A DNA stretch of 64,000 bases from Acaryochloris sp. CCMEE 5410 (GCF_000238775.2 NZ_AFEJ02000001.1:4452346-4516345); one strand, 5' to 3'. Counted from the first letter of the stretch, positions 11,046-19,978 are shown. The notes: generated by a model not told the origin, from the letters alone. Numbers and translations: made by a program.

Positions 11046-11909
11046 CTACCGGAACAGAAGCACAGGCACTTGCACACTTCTCAATAGCTGAACTGTGGTA
11101 CTACCGATCACAAGGTGGCGAATGCGGCGATGACCGTAGGCCCCCATCAGCAACAGACTGATTTGGTGTTGTTCGATATAGTCAGCAATCACCTTTTCAG
11201 GGGCTCCTGCAGAGAGGGTGGTCGATACCGTCAGTCCAGCCTGTTGCAGAGTCTCTTCGGCATCGGCTAACTCTTGCGATCGCACTGCATCGGACTCTTT
11301 CTTGGCCACCGTCAGCAGATGAACCTCTAGATTCTTAAACCCTGGGGCACTGTCCACTAAGAAATTCAAGACCCGCTTCCCCGTGGGGCTGCCGTCATAC
11401 GCCACCAGCAGCTTTTCAATCGGCGCAAAAGTTTGTGGGGTCACCAGGCAAGGCTTCGCACTACTACGCACAATCCGATCGACATTAGCTCCTAGGTGAC
11501 CAGAAGCAAACTCCGCCGCCTCTCCCCGCTTACCCAAGACAATCAGATCAGATTCGGCCTCAAAGTCATGAAAGCAGTCCACGAGGAAACCTGTGGGATT
11601 GAGCAGTTCGACATTACTGAGTCCTTCTGCTTTAAGAACTTGCTCTGCATTTTGCAGAATCAACTTTGCCCGTTGTTTGTTGAGTTTGGCTTTTTCATGC
11701 TCTAGGGTCACCAACTCGTTTAACAGCTGCTCGGATGCGCCCAGGCCAATACTGCCGCTTAGATTGCCGGTAGAAACGACCTTTTGGCGAATATCGCTGA
11801 CAAACAGAACCTTCATCTGAGCTTGGAATTGGTGGGCCAACCAGGCCCCATATTTATAAATACTGTCTGCAAAGGCAGATCCATCGGAGCAGAGAAGAAT
11901 GGTTTTCAT
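11046..11909 (-). CDS. tandem-domain universal stress protein
   Basis: A 287-residue protein with two UspA domains (residues about 1-145 and 150-287). The first has 'ILLCSDGSAFADSIYKYGAWLA' and 'DLIVLGKRGEAAEFASGHLGANVDRIVRSSAKPCLV'. The second has 'LLVAYDGSPTGKRVLNFLV' and 'LLMGAYGHRRIRHLVIGSTTVQLLRSVQVPVLLF', where G-x2-G-x9-G(S/T) is the ATP-binding pattern. Such proteins are soluble, ATP-binding stress or transport-associated modulators. The gene starts 39 bases after the stop of a SulP transporter on the same strand, so the two probably form one operon and the Usp may modulate the transporter. Confidence 0.92.
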   Translation of the reverse strand: MKTILLCSDGSAFADSIYKYGAWLAHQFQAQMKVLFVSDIRQKVVSTGNLSGSIGLGASEQLLNELVTLEHEKAKLNKQRAKLILQNAEQVLKAEGLSNVELLNPTGFLVDCFHDFEAESDLIVLGKRGEAAEFASGHLGANVDRIVRSSAKPCLVTPQTFAPIEKLLVAYDGSPTGKRVLNFLVDSAPGFKNLEVHLLTVAKKESDAVRSQELADAEETLQQAGLTVSTTLSAGAPEKVIADYIEQHQISLLLMGAYGHRRIRHLVIGSTTVQLLRSVQVPVLLFR

Positions 11910-11948
11910 ACAGGTGATTTCCCTAAAGGATGGCGGGCAGGTGTAGCA

Positions 11949-13442
11949 CTAAGACGGTTCGTTGGAGATCAGTTCCTCATCTGTAGCCAAGCGATTGAGA
12001 AGTGTGGAGCTGGCTTCATTCAGACCCACCACATTGACTTCGACCCCTTGACGGCGAAACTTCTGAACAGCCTTATCGAGCATTTCTACTGCCCCTTGGT
12101 CCCAGAGGTGAGCATGGGTAAGGTCAATGGTGACCTGCTCGACCAGCTCAGCAAAGTTAAAGGAGGCCATGAATTCATCCCGAGACAGAAAGAAAATCTG
12201 CCCAGACACTTTATAGACTCGGTGAGCCCCCTCGTCTAGCATCACCTGATCCACCAATACTAACTGGGCAATCTTGCGGGAGAAAAATACCGTACTCATA
12301 ACAATGCCTGTGGCTACCCCAAGGGCAAAGTTGCGGGTGAAGATAATCACAAACATTGTCGTCAGCATGACCACGACTTCACTGCGGGGCACCCGAGGAA
12401 TATTGGTGAAGGAGGACCAGCGGAAGGTACCAATGGATACCATAATCATCACCGCGACCAGGGCAGCCATGGGCATCTGTCTCACCCAGTCCTGCAAGAA
12501 CAGAATCGCCATCAGTAAAAAGATGCCCGCCGCCAGACTAGACAGCCGACCTCGGCCCCCAGATTGGACGTTAATCACCGACTGACCAATCATGCCGCAC
12601 CCCGCCATGCCACCAAAGAATGCCGTCACCATATTGGCGATGCCTTGGCCTTTGGCCTCTTGGTTCTTGTCGCTAGGAGTGTCGGTCAAATCGTCCACTA
12701 AAGAGGCTGTGAGGAAAGACGCTAACAGCCCGACAATGGCGAGGGTTAGAGAATAGGGCAGGATGATATTGAAAGTCTCAAGATTGAAAGGGACTTGAGG
12801 TAAGGCAAAGAGGGGCGGTGTCGTGGGTAGCTCGCCCATATCGCCGACGGTGGGCACGTCTAAACGTAGGGCAATGGCCGCAATGGTCATCACTGCTAAG
12901 GCGACCAGGGGCGATGGTACCGCTTTGGTAAAGCGCGGCAGGATATAGATAATCCCCAGAGACAGCACGGTAAGGACATAAACCGTAGGAGGCACGTTGG
13001 TGAGCTGGGGCAGCTGTGCCATAAAGATCAAGACAGCGAGGGCATTGATATAGCCGATCATGACCGCTCGGGGCACAAATTTCATTTGGCGACCCAGTTG
13101 GAGTATGCCAAAGATGACCTGGAAAATGCCGGTCAAAAAGGTGGCGGCCAGCAGATATTGCAGGCCATGCTCTTTGACTAAATCCACCATTAATAGGGCC
13201 ATGGCGCCAGTGGCTGCCGAGATTGAGCCGGGTCGTCCGCCCAGAAACGAGGTAATCACGGCAATAATAAAGGAGGCATAGAGCCCGACTTTAGGATCTA
13301 CCCCAGCAATGATCGAAAAGGCGATCGCTTCCGGTATCAGCGCAAGGCCGACCACGGCCCCGGACAGCAAGTCGGCCTTGGGATTAACCAACCACTCCCG
13401 TTTAAGAGCACGCCAGTTGAGATTGAGAGGGGGAATGTTCAA
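11949..13442 (-). CDS. SulP family inorganic anion transporter
   Basis: A 497-residue membrane transporter. Residues about 20-395 hold 10-14 transmembrane segments, beginning with the SulP hallmark '[34 protein letters not shown]'. Residues about 405-490 are a short STAS-like domain ('[47 protein letters not shown]'). Family members carry sulfate, or bicarbonate in cyanobacterial BicA. The substrate here cannot be decided, and the protein is shorter than typical BicA. An AGGAG lies upstream of the ATG at 13442. It is the first gene of a probable operon with the universal stress protein. Confidence 0.92.
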   Translation of the reverse strand: MNIPPLNLNWRALKREWLVNPKADLLSGAVVGLALIPEAIAFSIIAGVDPKVGLYASFIIAVITSFLGGRPGSISAATGAMALLMVDLVKEHGLQYLLAATFLTGIFQVIFGILQLGRQMKFVPRAVMIGYINALAVLIFMAQLPQLTNVPPTVYVLTVLSLGIIYILPRFTKAVPSPLVALAVMTIAAIALRLDVPTVGDMGELPTTPPLFALPQVPFNLETFNIILPYSLTLAIVGLLASFLTASLVDDLTDTPSDKNQEAKGQGIANMVTAFFGGMAGCGMIGQSVINVQSGGRGRLSSLAAGIFLLMAILFLQDWVRQMPMAALVAVMIMVSIGTFRWSSFTNIPRVPRSEVVVMLTTMFVIIFTRNFALGVATGIVMSTVFFSRKIAQLVLVDQVMLDEGAHRVYKVSGQIFFLSRDEFMASFNFAELVEQVTIDLTHAHLWDQGAVEMLDKAVQKFRRQGVEVNVVGLNEASSTLLNRLATDEELISNEPS

Positions 13443-13726
13443 GGGGTCTCCTTAAGCCTGAAAATGTGGATCTGGATGAATGGAAAATAATGTCGGTCAG
13501 CCTTGGGGGCAAATGGGTCTCTAGGCTAAATTTTTAAGTGGATCGATGGAAGTGCTGTAGCGGGATGTACCTCAGCCAAGGGATGCTAGTCCTCGCCGAT
13601 TCCAGTGAGTGGGATTGCAGATGCCTTTGCCGTTATAAACCCGACGAGTGGTTTGCCCATGTTTTGGAGGGTGTTTGCAGGAGAACACCATCACATGTGA
13701 GCAAATTTACTTAAGATTTTTTTAAT

Positions 13727-13748
13727 ATATGCCTATCTAAAGGCATAT
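13727..13748. promoter_or_regulatory. inverted repeat upstream of sulP / ABC genes
   Basis: A perfect 8-6-8 inverted repeat (ATATGCCT-ATCTAA-AGGCATAT) in the 450-base intergenic region between two divergent genes. There is no U-run after it, so it looks more like an operator than a terminator. A TCACATGTGA palindrome lies at 13691-13700. The regulator is unknown. Confidence 0.35.
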
Positions 13749-13894
13749 TGGTGGCAGTGTCTAGGGGCAATAAGAGACGATGCCACGATTCATCTTGAGA
13801 CTGTTGGCTAGGTAATTGCAAAGAACCGTATGGCGATTGCCTTCCTGCTGTACCCTTAACAAGTGTTGGTTATTTGCTCTTGGACTTCAGCGAT

Positions 13895-14788
13895 ATGAAA
13901 CGATTTTTACTCCCCAGCTTGTTGGGATTGTTGCTTGTCGCTTGTTCAGCACCAGAAAGTACCCCACCCAAACAACAGCCTTTTGTGGCTGGCGCAATCC
14001 CTGACCAAGATCCTGAAAAGCTTCAGCGTCTTTACAGTAAGTTAGCCACTTATTTAGAAGCCGAACTAGAGATTCCGGTGACCTATAAACCCGTCAATAA
14101 CTATGCGGCTGCGGTCACCGCTTTTCGCGTGGGGGATTTAGATATGGTGTGGTTTGGGGGCCTGACTGGAGTTCAGGCGCGCTTACAGGTTCCCAAGGCC
14201 CAGGCCATTGCCCAGCGGGAAATTGACGCCAAGTTTACCAGTGTCTTTATCGCCAATAAAGCGAGTGGGATTGAACCTTTTGAAGCCGTTGAAGGATTAA
14301 AAGCACTGAAAGGTCGGACTCTCACCTTTGGTAGTGAATCCTCCACCTCGGGACGGCTGATGCCCCAATACTTTATGCAGGAGGCCGACCTTACCCTTAA
14401 AGATCTAAAGGGCAATGTGGGGTTCTCGGGGTCTCACGATACGACGATTAAAGTGGTCGAAGCTGGCACCTATGAAGTAGGAGCCTTAAATTCCCAAGTC
14501 TGGAAGGATCGAGTAGCGGAAGGCAAGGTGGATTTAGACAAAGTCCAGGTGATTTGGGAAACGCCGTCTTATTTTGACTATCATTGGGTGATCAATCCCC
14601 AGGTAAGCGAACGCTACGGCCCTGAGTTTATTCCTAAAGTTCAGGAGGCCCTACTCAAGCTCGACCCCGCTGTCCAGGAGCAGGCGGAAATTTTAGATCT
14701 CTTTGGGGGGAGTTCGTTTATCAAGACCGATAATAGTAACTATGCTCAAATTGAAGCGATTGGCCGCCAAATCGGCAAGATCAAATAG
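13895..14788 (+). CDS. PhnD-like (putative selenate/phosphonate) substrate-binding lipoprotein
   Basis: A 297-residue periplasmic binding lipoprotein. A lipoprotein signal peptide ends at Cys17 (MKRFLLPSLLGLLLVAC). The mature part is a type-II binding fold of the PhnD/PtxB group: 'VAGAIPDQDPEKLQRLYSKL', 'VTYKPVNNYAAAVTAFRVGDLDMVWFGG', 'LTFGSESSTSGRLMPQYFM' and 'GSHDTTIKVVEAGTYEVGALN'. Close relatives are annotated as putative selenate or phosphonate binding proteins. I start it at the ATG at 13895 because the TTG seven codons earlier would spoil the signal peptide. The ATPase gene overlaps its 3' end. The ligand is unproven. Confidence 0.85.
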   Translation: MKRFLLPSLLGLLLVACSAPESTPPKQQPFVAGAIPDQDPEKLQRLYSKLATYLEAELEIPVTYKPVNNYAAAVTAFRVGDLDMVWFGGLTGVQARLQVPKAQAIAQREIDAKFTSVFIANKASGIEPFEAVEGLKALKGRTLTFGSESSTSGRLMPQYFMQEADLTLKDLKGNVGFSGSHDTTIKVVEAGTYEVGALNSQVWKDRVAEGKVDLDKVQVIWETPSYFDYHWVINPQVSERYGPEFIPKVQEALLKLDPAVQEQAEILDLFGGSSFIKTDNSNYAQIEAIGRQIGKIK

Positions 14789-15530
14789 CATTCTGGCTCT
14801 CCGTCAGGTCAGTCATCAGTTTGGAACCGTGATGGCCCTGGCGGATGTCAGTTTTGCCATCTATCCTGGCCAAATCGTTGCTTTAATTGGCTCTAGCGGT
14901 GCGGGTAAAAGCACCCTTTTACAATTACTCAATGGCACTCTTCAGCCCACAGCAGGTGAAGTATGGGCCATGGGACAGCTTTGGCAGGCCCGATCTGCCC
15001 GGCGGATTCAACGCCAAATTGGCACCATTTATCAGCAGCTTCATTTGGTTCCGTCTTTGCGAGTGATCCATAACGTCAATGCGGGACACTTGGGGCGCTG
15101 GCCGTTTTGGAAAGCGGCGGCTTCCTTGGTGTGGCCCTTGGAGGTGGAGACGGCCCAAACCGCTCTAGCCCAAGTGGGTATCCCTGATAAGCTCTATGCC
15201 CGTACCGATCGTCTCTCTGGCGGCCAGCAGCAGCGAGTGGCCATTGCCAGAGTTTTGGTGCAAGATCCAGCGATTATGCTGGCCGACGAACCGATTGCTA
15301 GCCTTGATCCAGAACGCAGCCATGACATTATGCGACTGCTGAGTCGTCTCGTGCGGGAACGGGGCAAGACGTTGGTAGTGAGTTTGCATGGGGTGGAGTA
15401 TGCGCAGCGGTATTGCGATCGCATCATCGGTCTCAAGCAAGGCCAAGTCCAGTTTGATCTGCCCGCCCAGGACGTTACCCCGGAACAGCTCCATCATCTG
15501 TATCAGCTCGACAACCCACCCTCTAGCTAG
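14742..15530 (+). CDS. PhnC-like ABC transporter ATP-binding protein
   Basis: A 262-residue ABC ATPase. Walker A is 'ALIGSSGAGKSTLLQLLNG', the signature is 'LSGGQQQRVAIARVLVQDP' and Walker B is 'AIMLADEPIASLDPERS'. The Q-loop 'GTIYQQLHLVPSLRVIHNV' resembles PhnC, which fits the PhnD-like binding protein just upstream. The most likely start (ATG at 14742) overlaps that gene by 47 bases, indicating translational coupling; TTG codons slightly downstream are alternatives. A PhnE-type permease should follow but does not: the next gene encodes a small membrane protein without a permease signature. Confidence 0.9.
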   Translation: MLKLKRLAAKSARSNSILALRQVSHQFGTVMALADVSFAIYPGQIVALIGSSGAGKSTLLQLLNGTLQPTAGEVWAMGQLWQARSARRIQRQIGTIYQQLHLVPSLRVIHNVNAGHLGRWPFWKAAASLVWPLEVETAQTALAQVGIPDKLYARTDRLSGGQQQRVAIARVLVQDPAIMLADEPIASLDPERSHDIMRLLSRLVRERGKTLVVSLHGVEYAQRYCDRIIGLKQGQVQFDLPAQDVTPEQLHHLYQLDNPPSS

Positions 15531-15569
15531 GTCAGTACAATCAAGATCAGCCCCTCAGTTCTGGTCGTC

Positions 15570-16148
15570 ATGTCATCTCTTTCCTCTCCCGCTGCTCCAT
15601 CTGTGACAGAATCCGTTTACCGGATTTCGCCGCTGATTCGCTATAGTCTTTGGCTGTTCTACTTTGCCCTCGTTATTCCTTTGCCGATTTTGGCAAACGT
15701 AAATCATGTGGGGGTTGTGACTCAAGGTAGCCTCTATATGGGTTTAGGCCTGGGGGTGGTGGCCCTAGCTGCAGCGTTAAGTGAGCAAGTCCATCTTTCA
15801 GCCGCAGGTATGGAGATTCGCTATCCCCAATGGGTGCCTGCCTGGTTTCGGCAAGGCTGGGAGTTGGCCTGGACCGAGATCACGGCGATTAAGCCTCGAC
15901 GAACGGGCCAAGGTGGTCTGGTCTATTACTTGGTGTCTGCCGATGGTTCGGCTCAGCTTCTGCCGATGCGGGTGGCTGGCTTTGGCCAAATGACCCGCAC
16001 CATTGAAGACCAAACCGGCTTAAAGATGGCAACCGTCAAGCCCCTGGCTCAAGTCTGGATGTACGGTATTTTGCTGGGCTTTAGTGCTTTATTGGCCCTG
16101 ACCGATGCCTGGATCTTGTGGAATGGCATCAGCCATTTAGGGGGATAG
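15570..16148 (+). CDS. unknown membrane protein with PH-like domain
   Basis: A 192-residue protein that I do not recognise by name. It has two N-terminal helices ('YSLWLFYFALVIPLPILANV' and 'GSLYMGLGLGVVALAAAL'), a soluble middle (residues about 75-155: 'AAGMEIRYPQWVPAWFRQGW', 'EITAIKPRRTGQGGLVYYLV', 'AQLLPMRVAGFGQMTRTIED') that looks like a bacterial PH-type sandwich, and a last helix ('WMYGILLGFSALLALTDAWILW'). It has no ABC permease EAA loop. It starts 39 bases after the ATPase gene on the same strand, so it is probably in that operon. Its role there is unknown. Confidence 0.7.
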   Translation: MSSLSSPAAPSVTESVYRISPLIRYSLWLFYFALVIPLPILANVNHVGVVTQGSLYMGLGLGVVALAAALSEQVHLSAAGMEIRYPQWVPAWFRQGWELAWTEITAIKPRRTGQGGLVYYLVSADGSAQLLPMRVAGFGQMTRTIEDQTGLKMATVKPLAQVWMYGILLGFSALLALTDAWILWNGISHLGG

Positions 16149-16150
16149 GC

Positions 16151-17125
16151 TCATACCCCACTTTTTGACGATGAAGGCTTGGCAATAAAGGTCGGCGTAA
16201 TCACACCCCGGTCAAAAGGCTGACCGTTGACCCCAATTCCATTAATCACAAGCTGATGCTCATAGACCGCAATCGCTGCAAAACCGAGCTGTGAACTGGC
16301 AAACGCAGTCCAATCTGACGAGCCTGTGGGTCGTAGTCGGGCTCCTACCCCGCAGGTCAGATAGGTGGTGCCGGCAATGGGCTGGGTGCGCTCATAATGG
16401 TGCTCATGGCCATTGATATAGAGCTGAACCTGGTATTTCGCAAACAGGGGCGTTAACTGCTCTCCTAGGCCGGGATATAGTTTGGGGGTCCCCAGTAATG
16501 GTCCTAGGCGTGAGGCTAGCTCCCATTTAATACTGTGTAAGCCCGACGCATAAATCGGATGATGCCCCAGAACAATCTTCCAGTTAGCCTCAGATCGGGC
16601 CAGCTCAGCTTCCAGCCATCGCAATTGAGCGGGCCAGTGGGGACCTGGATTCGTATCTAGGGCAAAAAACTGAACCGAGTCTCGGGTAAAGGTATAGTAG
16701 CGACCCGCCATATGAAAACCGGGGTAGCGAATCTGCCCCTCGCCTCGTTGAGACATGACATCGTGATTGCCCAACACGGCATGAAACGTAATGCCGTGTT
16801 GCAGCAAAGGCCCATAGGGTTGCTCGAAAACCTCGCTAATACGCTCCATTTCTCCCCCGTCGTAAACGTTGTCTCCAGCTAGGAGCGCTAACGAGCACGG
16901 GTTTTGCTGATGGAATTGGGCCATCGCCTGGGCGACATCATACTGAGCTTGGTCCCCGGTCCCGACATCCCCCACGGCGATAAATTGCCACTGAGGCGTT
17001 GGGGTGAGTGAAGCAATGGGGGGCTGAGCCTGTAAAGATTGGGCCAGAATTCGACGGTGGTTTAAGCCCACAGCGACCGTAGACAAACTGGCTAATGTGA
17101 GGAATTTTCGACGGTTTAAGGGCAT
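16151..17125 (-). CDS. Tat-exported metallophosphoesterase (acid-phosphatase type)
   Basis: A 324-residue calcineurin-like phosphoesterase. Metal-binding motifs appear in order: 'FIAVGDVGTGDQ', 'LALLAGDNVYDGG', 'FHAVLGNHDVMS', 'IVLGHHPIYASG' and 'LYINGHEHHYERTQP'. The closest architecture is the purple/tartrate-resistant acid phosphatase group. I moved the start from 17221 to the ATG at 17125 because this begins MPLNRRKFLTLASLSTVAVG, a twin-arginine signal peptide. The enzyme should therefore fold in the cytoplasm and act in the periplasm, releasing phosphate. It is convergent with the preceding membrane-protein gene, with stops only two bases apart. Confidence 0.88.
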   Translation of the reverse strand: MPLNRRKFLTLASLSTVAVGLNHRRILAQSLQAQPPIASLTPTPQWQFIAVGDVGTGDQAQYDVAQAMAQFHQQNPCSLALLAGDNVYDGGEMERISEVFEQPYGPLLQHGITFHAVLGNHDVMSQRGEGQIRYPGFHMAGRYYTFTRDSVQFFALDTNPGPHWPAQLRWLEAELARSEANWKIVLGHHPIYASGLHSIKWELASRLGPLLGTPKLYPGLGEQLTPLFAKYQVQLYINGHEHHYERTQPIAGTTYLTCGVGARLRPTGSSDWTAFASSQLGFAAIAVYEHQLVINGIGVNGQPFDRGVITPTFIAKPSSSKSGV

Positions 17126-17309
17126 TTTGGCTGGCGATGGAAATGCGTTAATTCGTATAGAGGTGTAACAACCACCATTAAGAATAGTAACTAAACCTGG
17201 GGCATTATCAATGTGGTTCAAGATACTGAGCCTGGATTAAAATACGTGGGCGTCATGTCTTGGGGAGCATTGCCCGTCAAAATGGAGAGACTAGATTTGC
17301 GAGACAGGC

Positions 17310-18071
17310 ATGCTTGAGTCGGCGGGTGAAGTCCCATCTAAACCTGGACGGTCTCAACTCCAGCTGCAGCAAGTGGATGTTGTGACGGAGTTAGGTAATC
17401 AATACCTACTCCAAAATGTTTCAGTGGACATTTTTACTGGTGAACGCATTGGCATCATTGGCGCATCTGGCTCAGGTAAAACGACCCTGTTGCGGCTGCT
17501 GAATCGCTTGAGCAGCCCAACGTCCGGGGAGATCCGATTTGAACAACAGTTGTTACCCGATTGGCCGGTCTTGTCTTTGCGGCAGCAACTGATGCTGGTT
17601 CCTCAAGAGCCTAAGCTGCTGGGCATGACGGTCCAAGATGCCCTCACCTATCCCTTGCGATTGCAAAACCTGCCAGAACAGGACATTGCAAGTCGCGTGC
17701 AAACTTGGCGACAGCGCTTTGGCATTCCCGATGATTGGCTCAACTCTACAGAACTACAGCTCTCGGTGGGACAGCGACAGCTGGTGAGTTTAGCGCGTGC
17801 CTGTGGCACAGAACCCAAACTTTGTCTGTTGGATGAACCCACATCGGCGCTGGATCCAGGCACCATCGATCGCGTCATTAAAGCTTTAAAGGCTAGTGGG
17901 ATGACCTTAGTGATTGCCAGTCATCAATTTGAGTTTTTAAATCAGATGTGCGATCGCATCCTCTGGCTGAACCAAGGCAAACTGATCCTCGATGCTCCTA
18001 TCCGTGAGATTAACTGGGCAGAGATCAAAGCAGAATTGACTGCTCAAGCGGAGCAGGATGATTGGTACTAA
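17310..18071 (+). CDS. orphan ABC ATP-binding protein (FetA/YbbL-like)
   Basis: A 253-residue ABC ATPase with Walker A 'GIIGASGSGKTTLLRLLNRL', Walker B 'LCLLDEPTSALDPG' and switch His in 'VIASHQFEFLN'. The signature reads LSVGQ instead of LSGGQ, which is tolerated in some members. The 'QLMLVPQEPKLLGMTVQDAL' Q-loop region resembles the FetA/YbbL group of efflux ATPases. No permease (FetB-type) gene lies next to it: neighbours are a phosphatase on the left and a response regulator, converging, on the right. It is the second permease-less ATPase within 3 kb. Confidence 0.85.
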   Translation: MLESAGEVPSKPGRSQLQLQQVDVVTELGNQYLLQNVSVDIFTGERIGIIGASGSGKTTLLRLLNRLSSPTSGEIRFEQQLLPDWPVLSLRQQLMLVPQEPKLLGMTVQDALTYPLRLQNLPEQDIASRVQTWRQRFGIPDDWLNSTELQLSVGQRQLVSLARACGTEPKLCLLDEPTSALDPGTIDRVIKALKASGMTLVIASHQFEFLNQMCDRILWLNQGKLILDAPIREINWAEIKAELTAQAEQDDWY

Positions 18072-18084
18072 GAGGCGATCTCAA

Positions 18085-18885
18085 TTATCCCGATTGGGCT
18101 CTGGACATGGGCATTTGGCTGGTAGTCTTCCCATCTGCCAAAAAACGATTGGAGGGAGGTGAGGTCTGAGATGAATCAGACCTGTAGGATGGATTTGCAT
18201 CCATCAAATATCCAAGATTGAGTCGATAGCCAACATTCCGGACCGTTTGAATCAGTTGAGGCTGTTGGGGATCTTGTTCGATCTTTTTGCGGAGGGACAA
18301 GATATGAGTATCCACCGTGCGAGGATTATCAATACTTTCGGGCCAGGCTCGTTGCAAGAGTTCAACCCGGCTGAGGGCCAGGCCTTCTGCTTGGACTAAG
18401 ACATACAGCAGGCTAAATTCCTGGGGAGTGAGATCGACTAGCTCGTTATGGTAGTGAACGCGCCGCTGGATCAAATCAATTCGCAAGGCACCAAAGGAAA
18501 CCTGCGTCGGCAGGCTGAGGCGGCTGCGTCGGCTCAAGGCTGCAATCCGAGCCAAAAACTCTTGCATCCCAAAAGGCTTACCCACATAATCATCTGCACC
18601 GGCTTTGAGGCCAGACACGACATCTGCTTCAGTTGTTTGGGCCGACAACATTAAAATCAGGGGATGCTTTTGGCGCTGTAACCATCGACAAAGCTCCTGA
18701 CCCAGGCCATCGGGTAATTCAGAATCAACGATAACTAGATCCGGCTGATGTTGTTGATAGGCAGCCTGAGCTTGCTTGATACTAGCGCTGAGATGAATGA
18801 AATAGCCTACTTGCTGTAGATGCCAACCCAGAAGAGATCGCAAGTGAGGATTAGCCTCAACGATTAGGATGTGGAGTGAGTCCAC
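18085..18885 (-). CDS. OmpR/PhoB-family response regulator, atypical receiver
   Basis: A 266-residue regulator. The receiver (residues 1-115) keeps the phospho-acceptor Asp54 ('DLVIVDSELPDG') and Lys103 ('VGKPFGMQEF'), but the acidic pair that binds magnesium is Glu10-Ala11 ('ILIVEANPHLR') instead of Asp-Asp or Glu-Asp. A winged-helix output domain follows (about 125-225: 'DLTPQEFSLLYVLVQAEG', 'TVDTHILSLRKKIEQDP', 'TVRNVGYRLN'), then a 40-residue Ser-rich tail. Receivers that lack part of the acidic pocket include the cyanobacterial NblR, so this could be NblR-like. An NtcA-type promoter lies just upstream. No partner kinase is adjacent. Confidence 0.88.
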   Translation of the reverse strand: MDSLHILIVEANPHLRSLLGWHLQQVGYFIHLSASIKQAQAAYQQHQPDLVIVDSELPDGLGQELCRWLQRQKHPLILMLSAQTTEADVVSGLKAGADDYVGKPFGMQEFLARIAALSRRSRLSLPTQVSFGALRIDLIQRRVHYHNELVDLTPQEFSLLYVLVQAEGLALSRVELLQRAWPESIDNPRTVDTHILSLRKKIEQDPQQPQLIQTVRNVGYRLNLGYLMDANPSYRSDSSQTSPPSNRFLADGKTTSQMPMSRAQSG

Positions 18886-18905
18886 GGAATTTAGGGTCCT
18901 GCATT

Positions 18906-18926
18906 CTGCTAACCCAACGTTAGCAG
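18906..18926 (-). promoter_or_regulatory. 8-bp inverted repeat over the -10/leader region
   Basis: CTGCTAAC-CCAAC-GTTAGCAG is a perfect 8-5-8 inverted repeat that overlaps the predicted -10 box of the response-regulator promoter. It could be a second operator or a leader hairpin. Confidence 0.4.
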
Positions 18927-18958
18927 ATAAATTTTCAGGTTTTGGTAACTGTGGTTAC
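18917..18958 (-). promoter_or_regulatory. NtcA class II-type promoter of the response regulator gene
   Basis: On the minus strand GTAACCACAGTTAC (18958-18945) fits GTA-N8-TAC and is an extended palindrome. It is followed after exactly 22 bases by TAACGT (18922-18917), which fits the TA-N3-T -10 box. This is the established layout of NtcA-activated class II promoters in cyanobacteria. The -10 box ends 32 bases before the start codon. Nitrogen control of the downstream gene is an inference. Confidence 0.55.
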
Positions 18959-18993
18959 GAATAGGCCCAGTAACGAAATTTTGAACTATAAAA

Positions 18994-19023
18994 AAGCAGG
19001 CCCACTATAGGTTTGACCTGCTT
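18994..19023 (-). terminator. intrinsic terminator of the 19.4-kb gene
   Basis: On the minus strand AAGCAGG (19023-19017) pairs with CCTGCTT (19000-18994) and is followed by a T-run. It lies 34 bases after the stop codon of the small membrane-protein gene. Confidence 0.7.
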
Positions 19024-19056
19024 GAATGCTTGAATCGATGAAAGGTAAAAGAGGGG

Positions 19057-19443
19057 CTAGGGCTGGTCCTTGGTGGGTTTAATCCACACTAGGTTGCGCT
19101 TGTTCTTACGAATAAGATGGCCCTGTTCTTCTGACATACGCCGGGAGACTTCTGGCACCATGCTCTGTTCGTGGGAGTGCTTGAGGGCTTCAATATGGGC
19201 GGAGGTCCGACTCACTTCCCCTTTGATTTCCTGTAATTTCGCCTCTTGGGTGAGCTGATGAGGCAGCATGTTTCCTAAGGTATAGAGACAGCTTCCAATC
19301 AAGAGAACGTTGATCCCCAAGACGGTCGCAGTTTCAGTGGTCCGAGCCACAAACTTAGGACGTCTCCGAGGATGGCGTTTTCTCGCAGACCTCTGCTTCA
19401 TTTTGCGGGTGGGGCTAGATTTTGGCTGGGATAAAGCACTCAT
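19057..19443 (-). CDS. small single-pass membrane protein, unknown
   Basis: A 128-residue protein that I do not recognise. The order is an N-terminal basic stretch ('RKMKQRSARKRHPRRRPKF'), one transmembrane helix ('ATVLGINVLLIGSCLYTLG') and a charged C-terminal coiled-coil-like region (about 75-128: 'EAKLQEIKGEVSRTSAHIEA'). This is the layout of small bitopic proteins whose basic tail faces the cytoplasm. The frame extends 31 codons further upstream, but the ATG at 19443 gives a more natural start, MSALSQPKSSPTRK. It has its own terminator downstream. Confidence 0.65.
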   Translation of the reverse strand: MSALSQPKSSPTRKMKQRSARKRHPRRRPKFVARTTETATVLGINVLLIGSCLYTLGNMLPHQLTQEAKLQEIKGEVSRTSAHIEALKHSHEQSMVPEVSRRMSEEQGHLIRKNKRNLVWIKPTKDQP

Positions 19444-19853
19444 ATTTTGTTGGCCTTTATAGGCAGCATGATGAATCGGTCTACACCAATGCCAATCAAT
19501 TAGCGGTGTTTTTAAAACAGCAAAGACAGAGAACATAACCTAGAACGGTCGTTGGGTTAACGTCTGTCTTCTAAAACAGGGAACACCAAAATCAGAAACC
19601 ATCTGTTCCCTGGGTAGGGACACATTGGTTTTGCCAGCTCCAAAAATAACGTGATGCACGCAAAATTGGCTCAGTGTGTGGCTAGTGTAGCGAATAAAAC
19701 GAAAAAATGTAAATCAATTTGATAGAAATCTTTAGTATTTGTGGATTTTTGTGGCCGCAGAATATTTTCCCTTCTGGCAAATTATTGAAATCGATGGCTA
19801 GAGAGACTAGAACTCTCTAGTAGGATGCCATTCTCGTCTTTAAAGCTGCAGCC
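19444..19853. other. 410-base intergenic region
   Basis: It holds the promoter region of the small membrane-protein gene and a CTAGAGAG-N7-CTCTCTAG hairpin (19798-19820) near its right end. I see no small photosynthetic gene here on either strand, having looked for short conserved starts. Confidence 0.45.
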
Positions 19854-19886
19854 AAAAAAATAGTGCTTTACCTTAGGTAAAGCACT
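19854..19886 (-). terminator. intrinsic terminator of psaM
   Basis: A perfect 11-bp stem (AGTGCTTTACC at 19862-19872 pairing with 19876-19886) has a 3-base loop, and on the minus strand is followed by T7. This is a strong Rho-independent terminator about 93 bases after the psaM stop. Confidence 0.85.
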
Positions 19887-19978
19887 TGAATTCGTATGTT
19901 GATTTTGATGACACTGGATCCTTATGGAGCAGCGGCTAAGGCCACCTGCTAAGGATGCCAGAAATGTGGTTCTAATGC

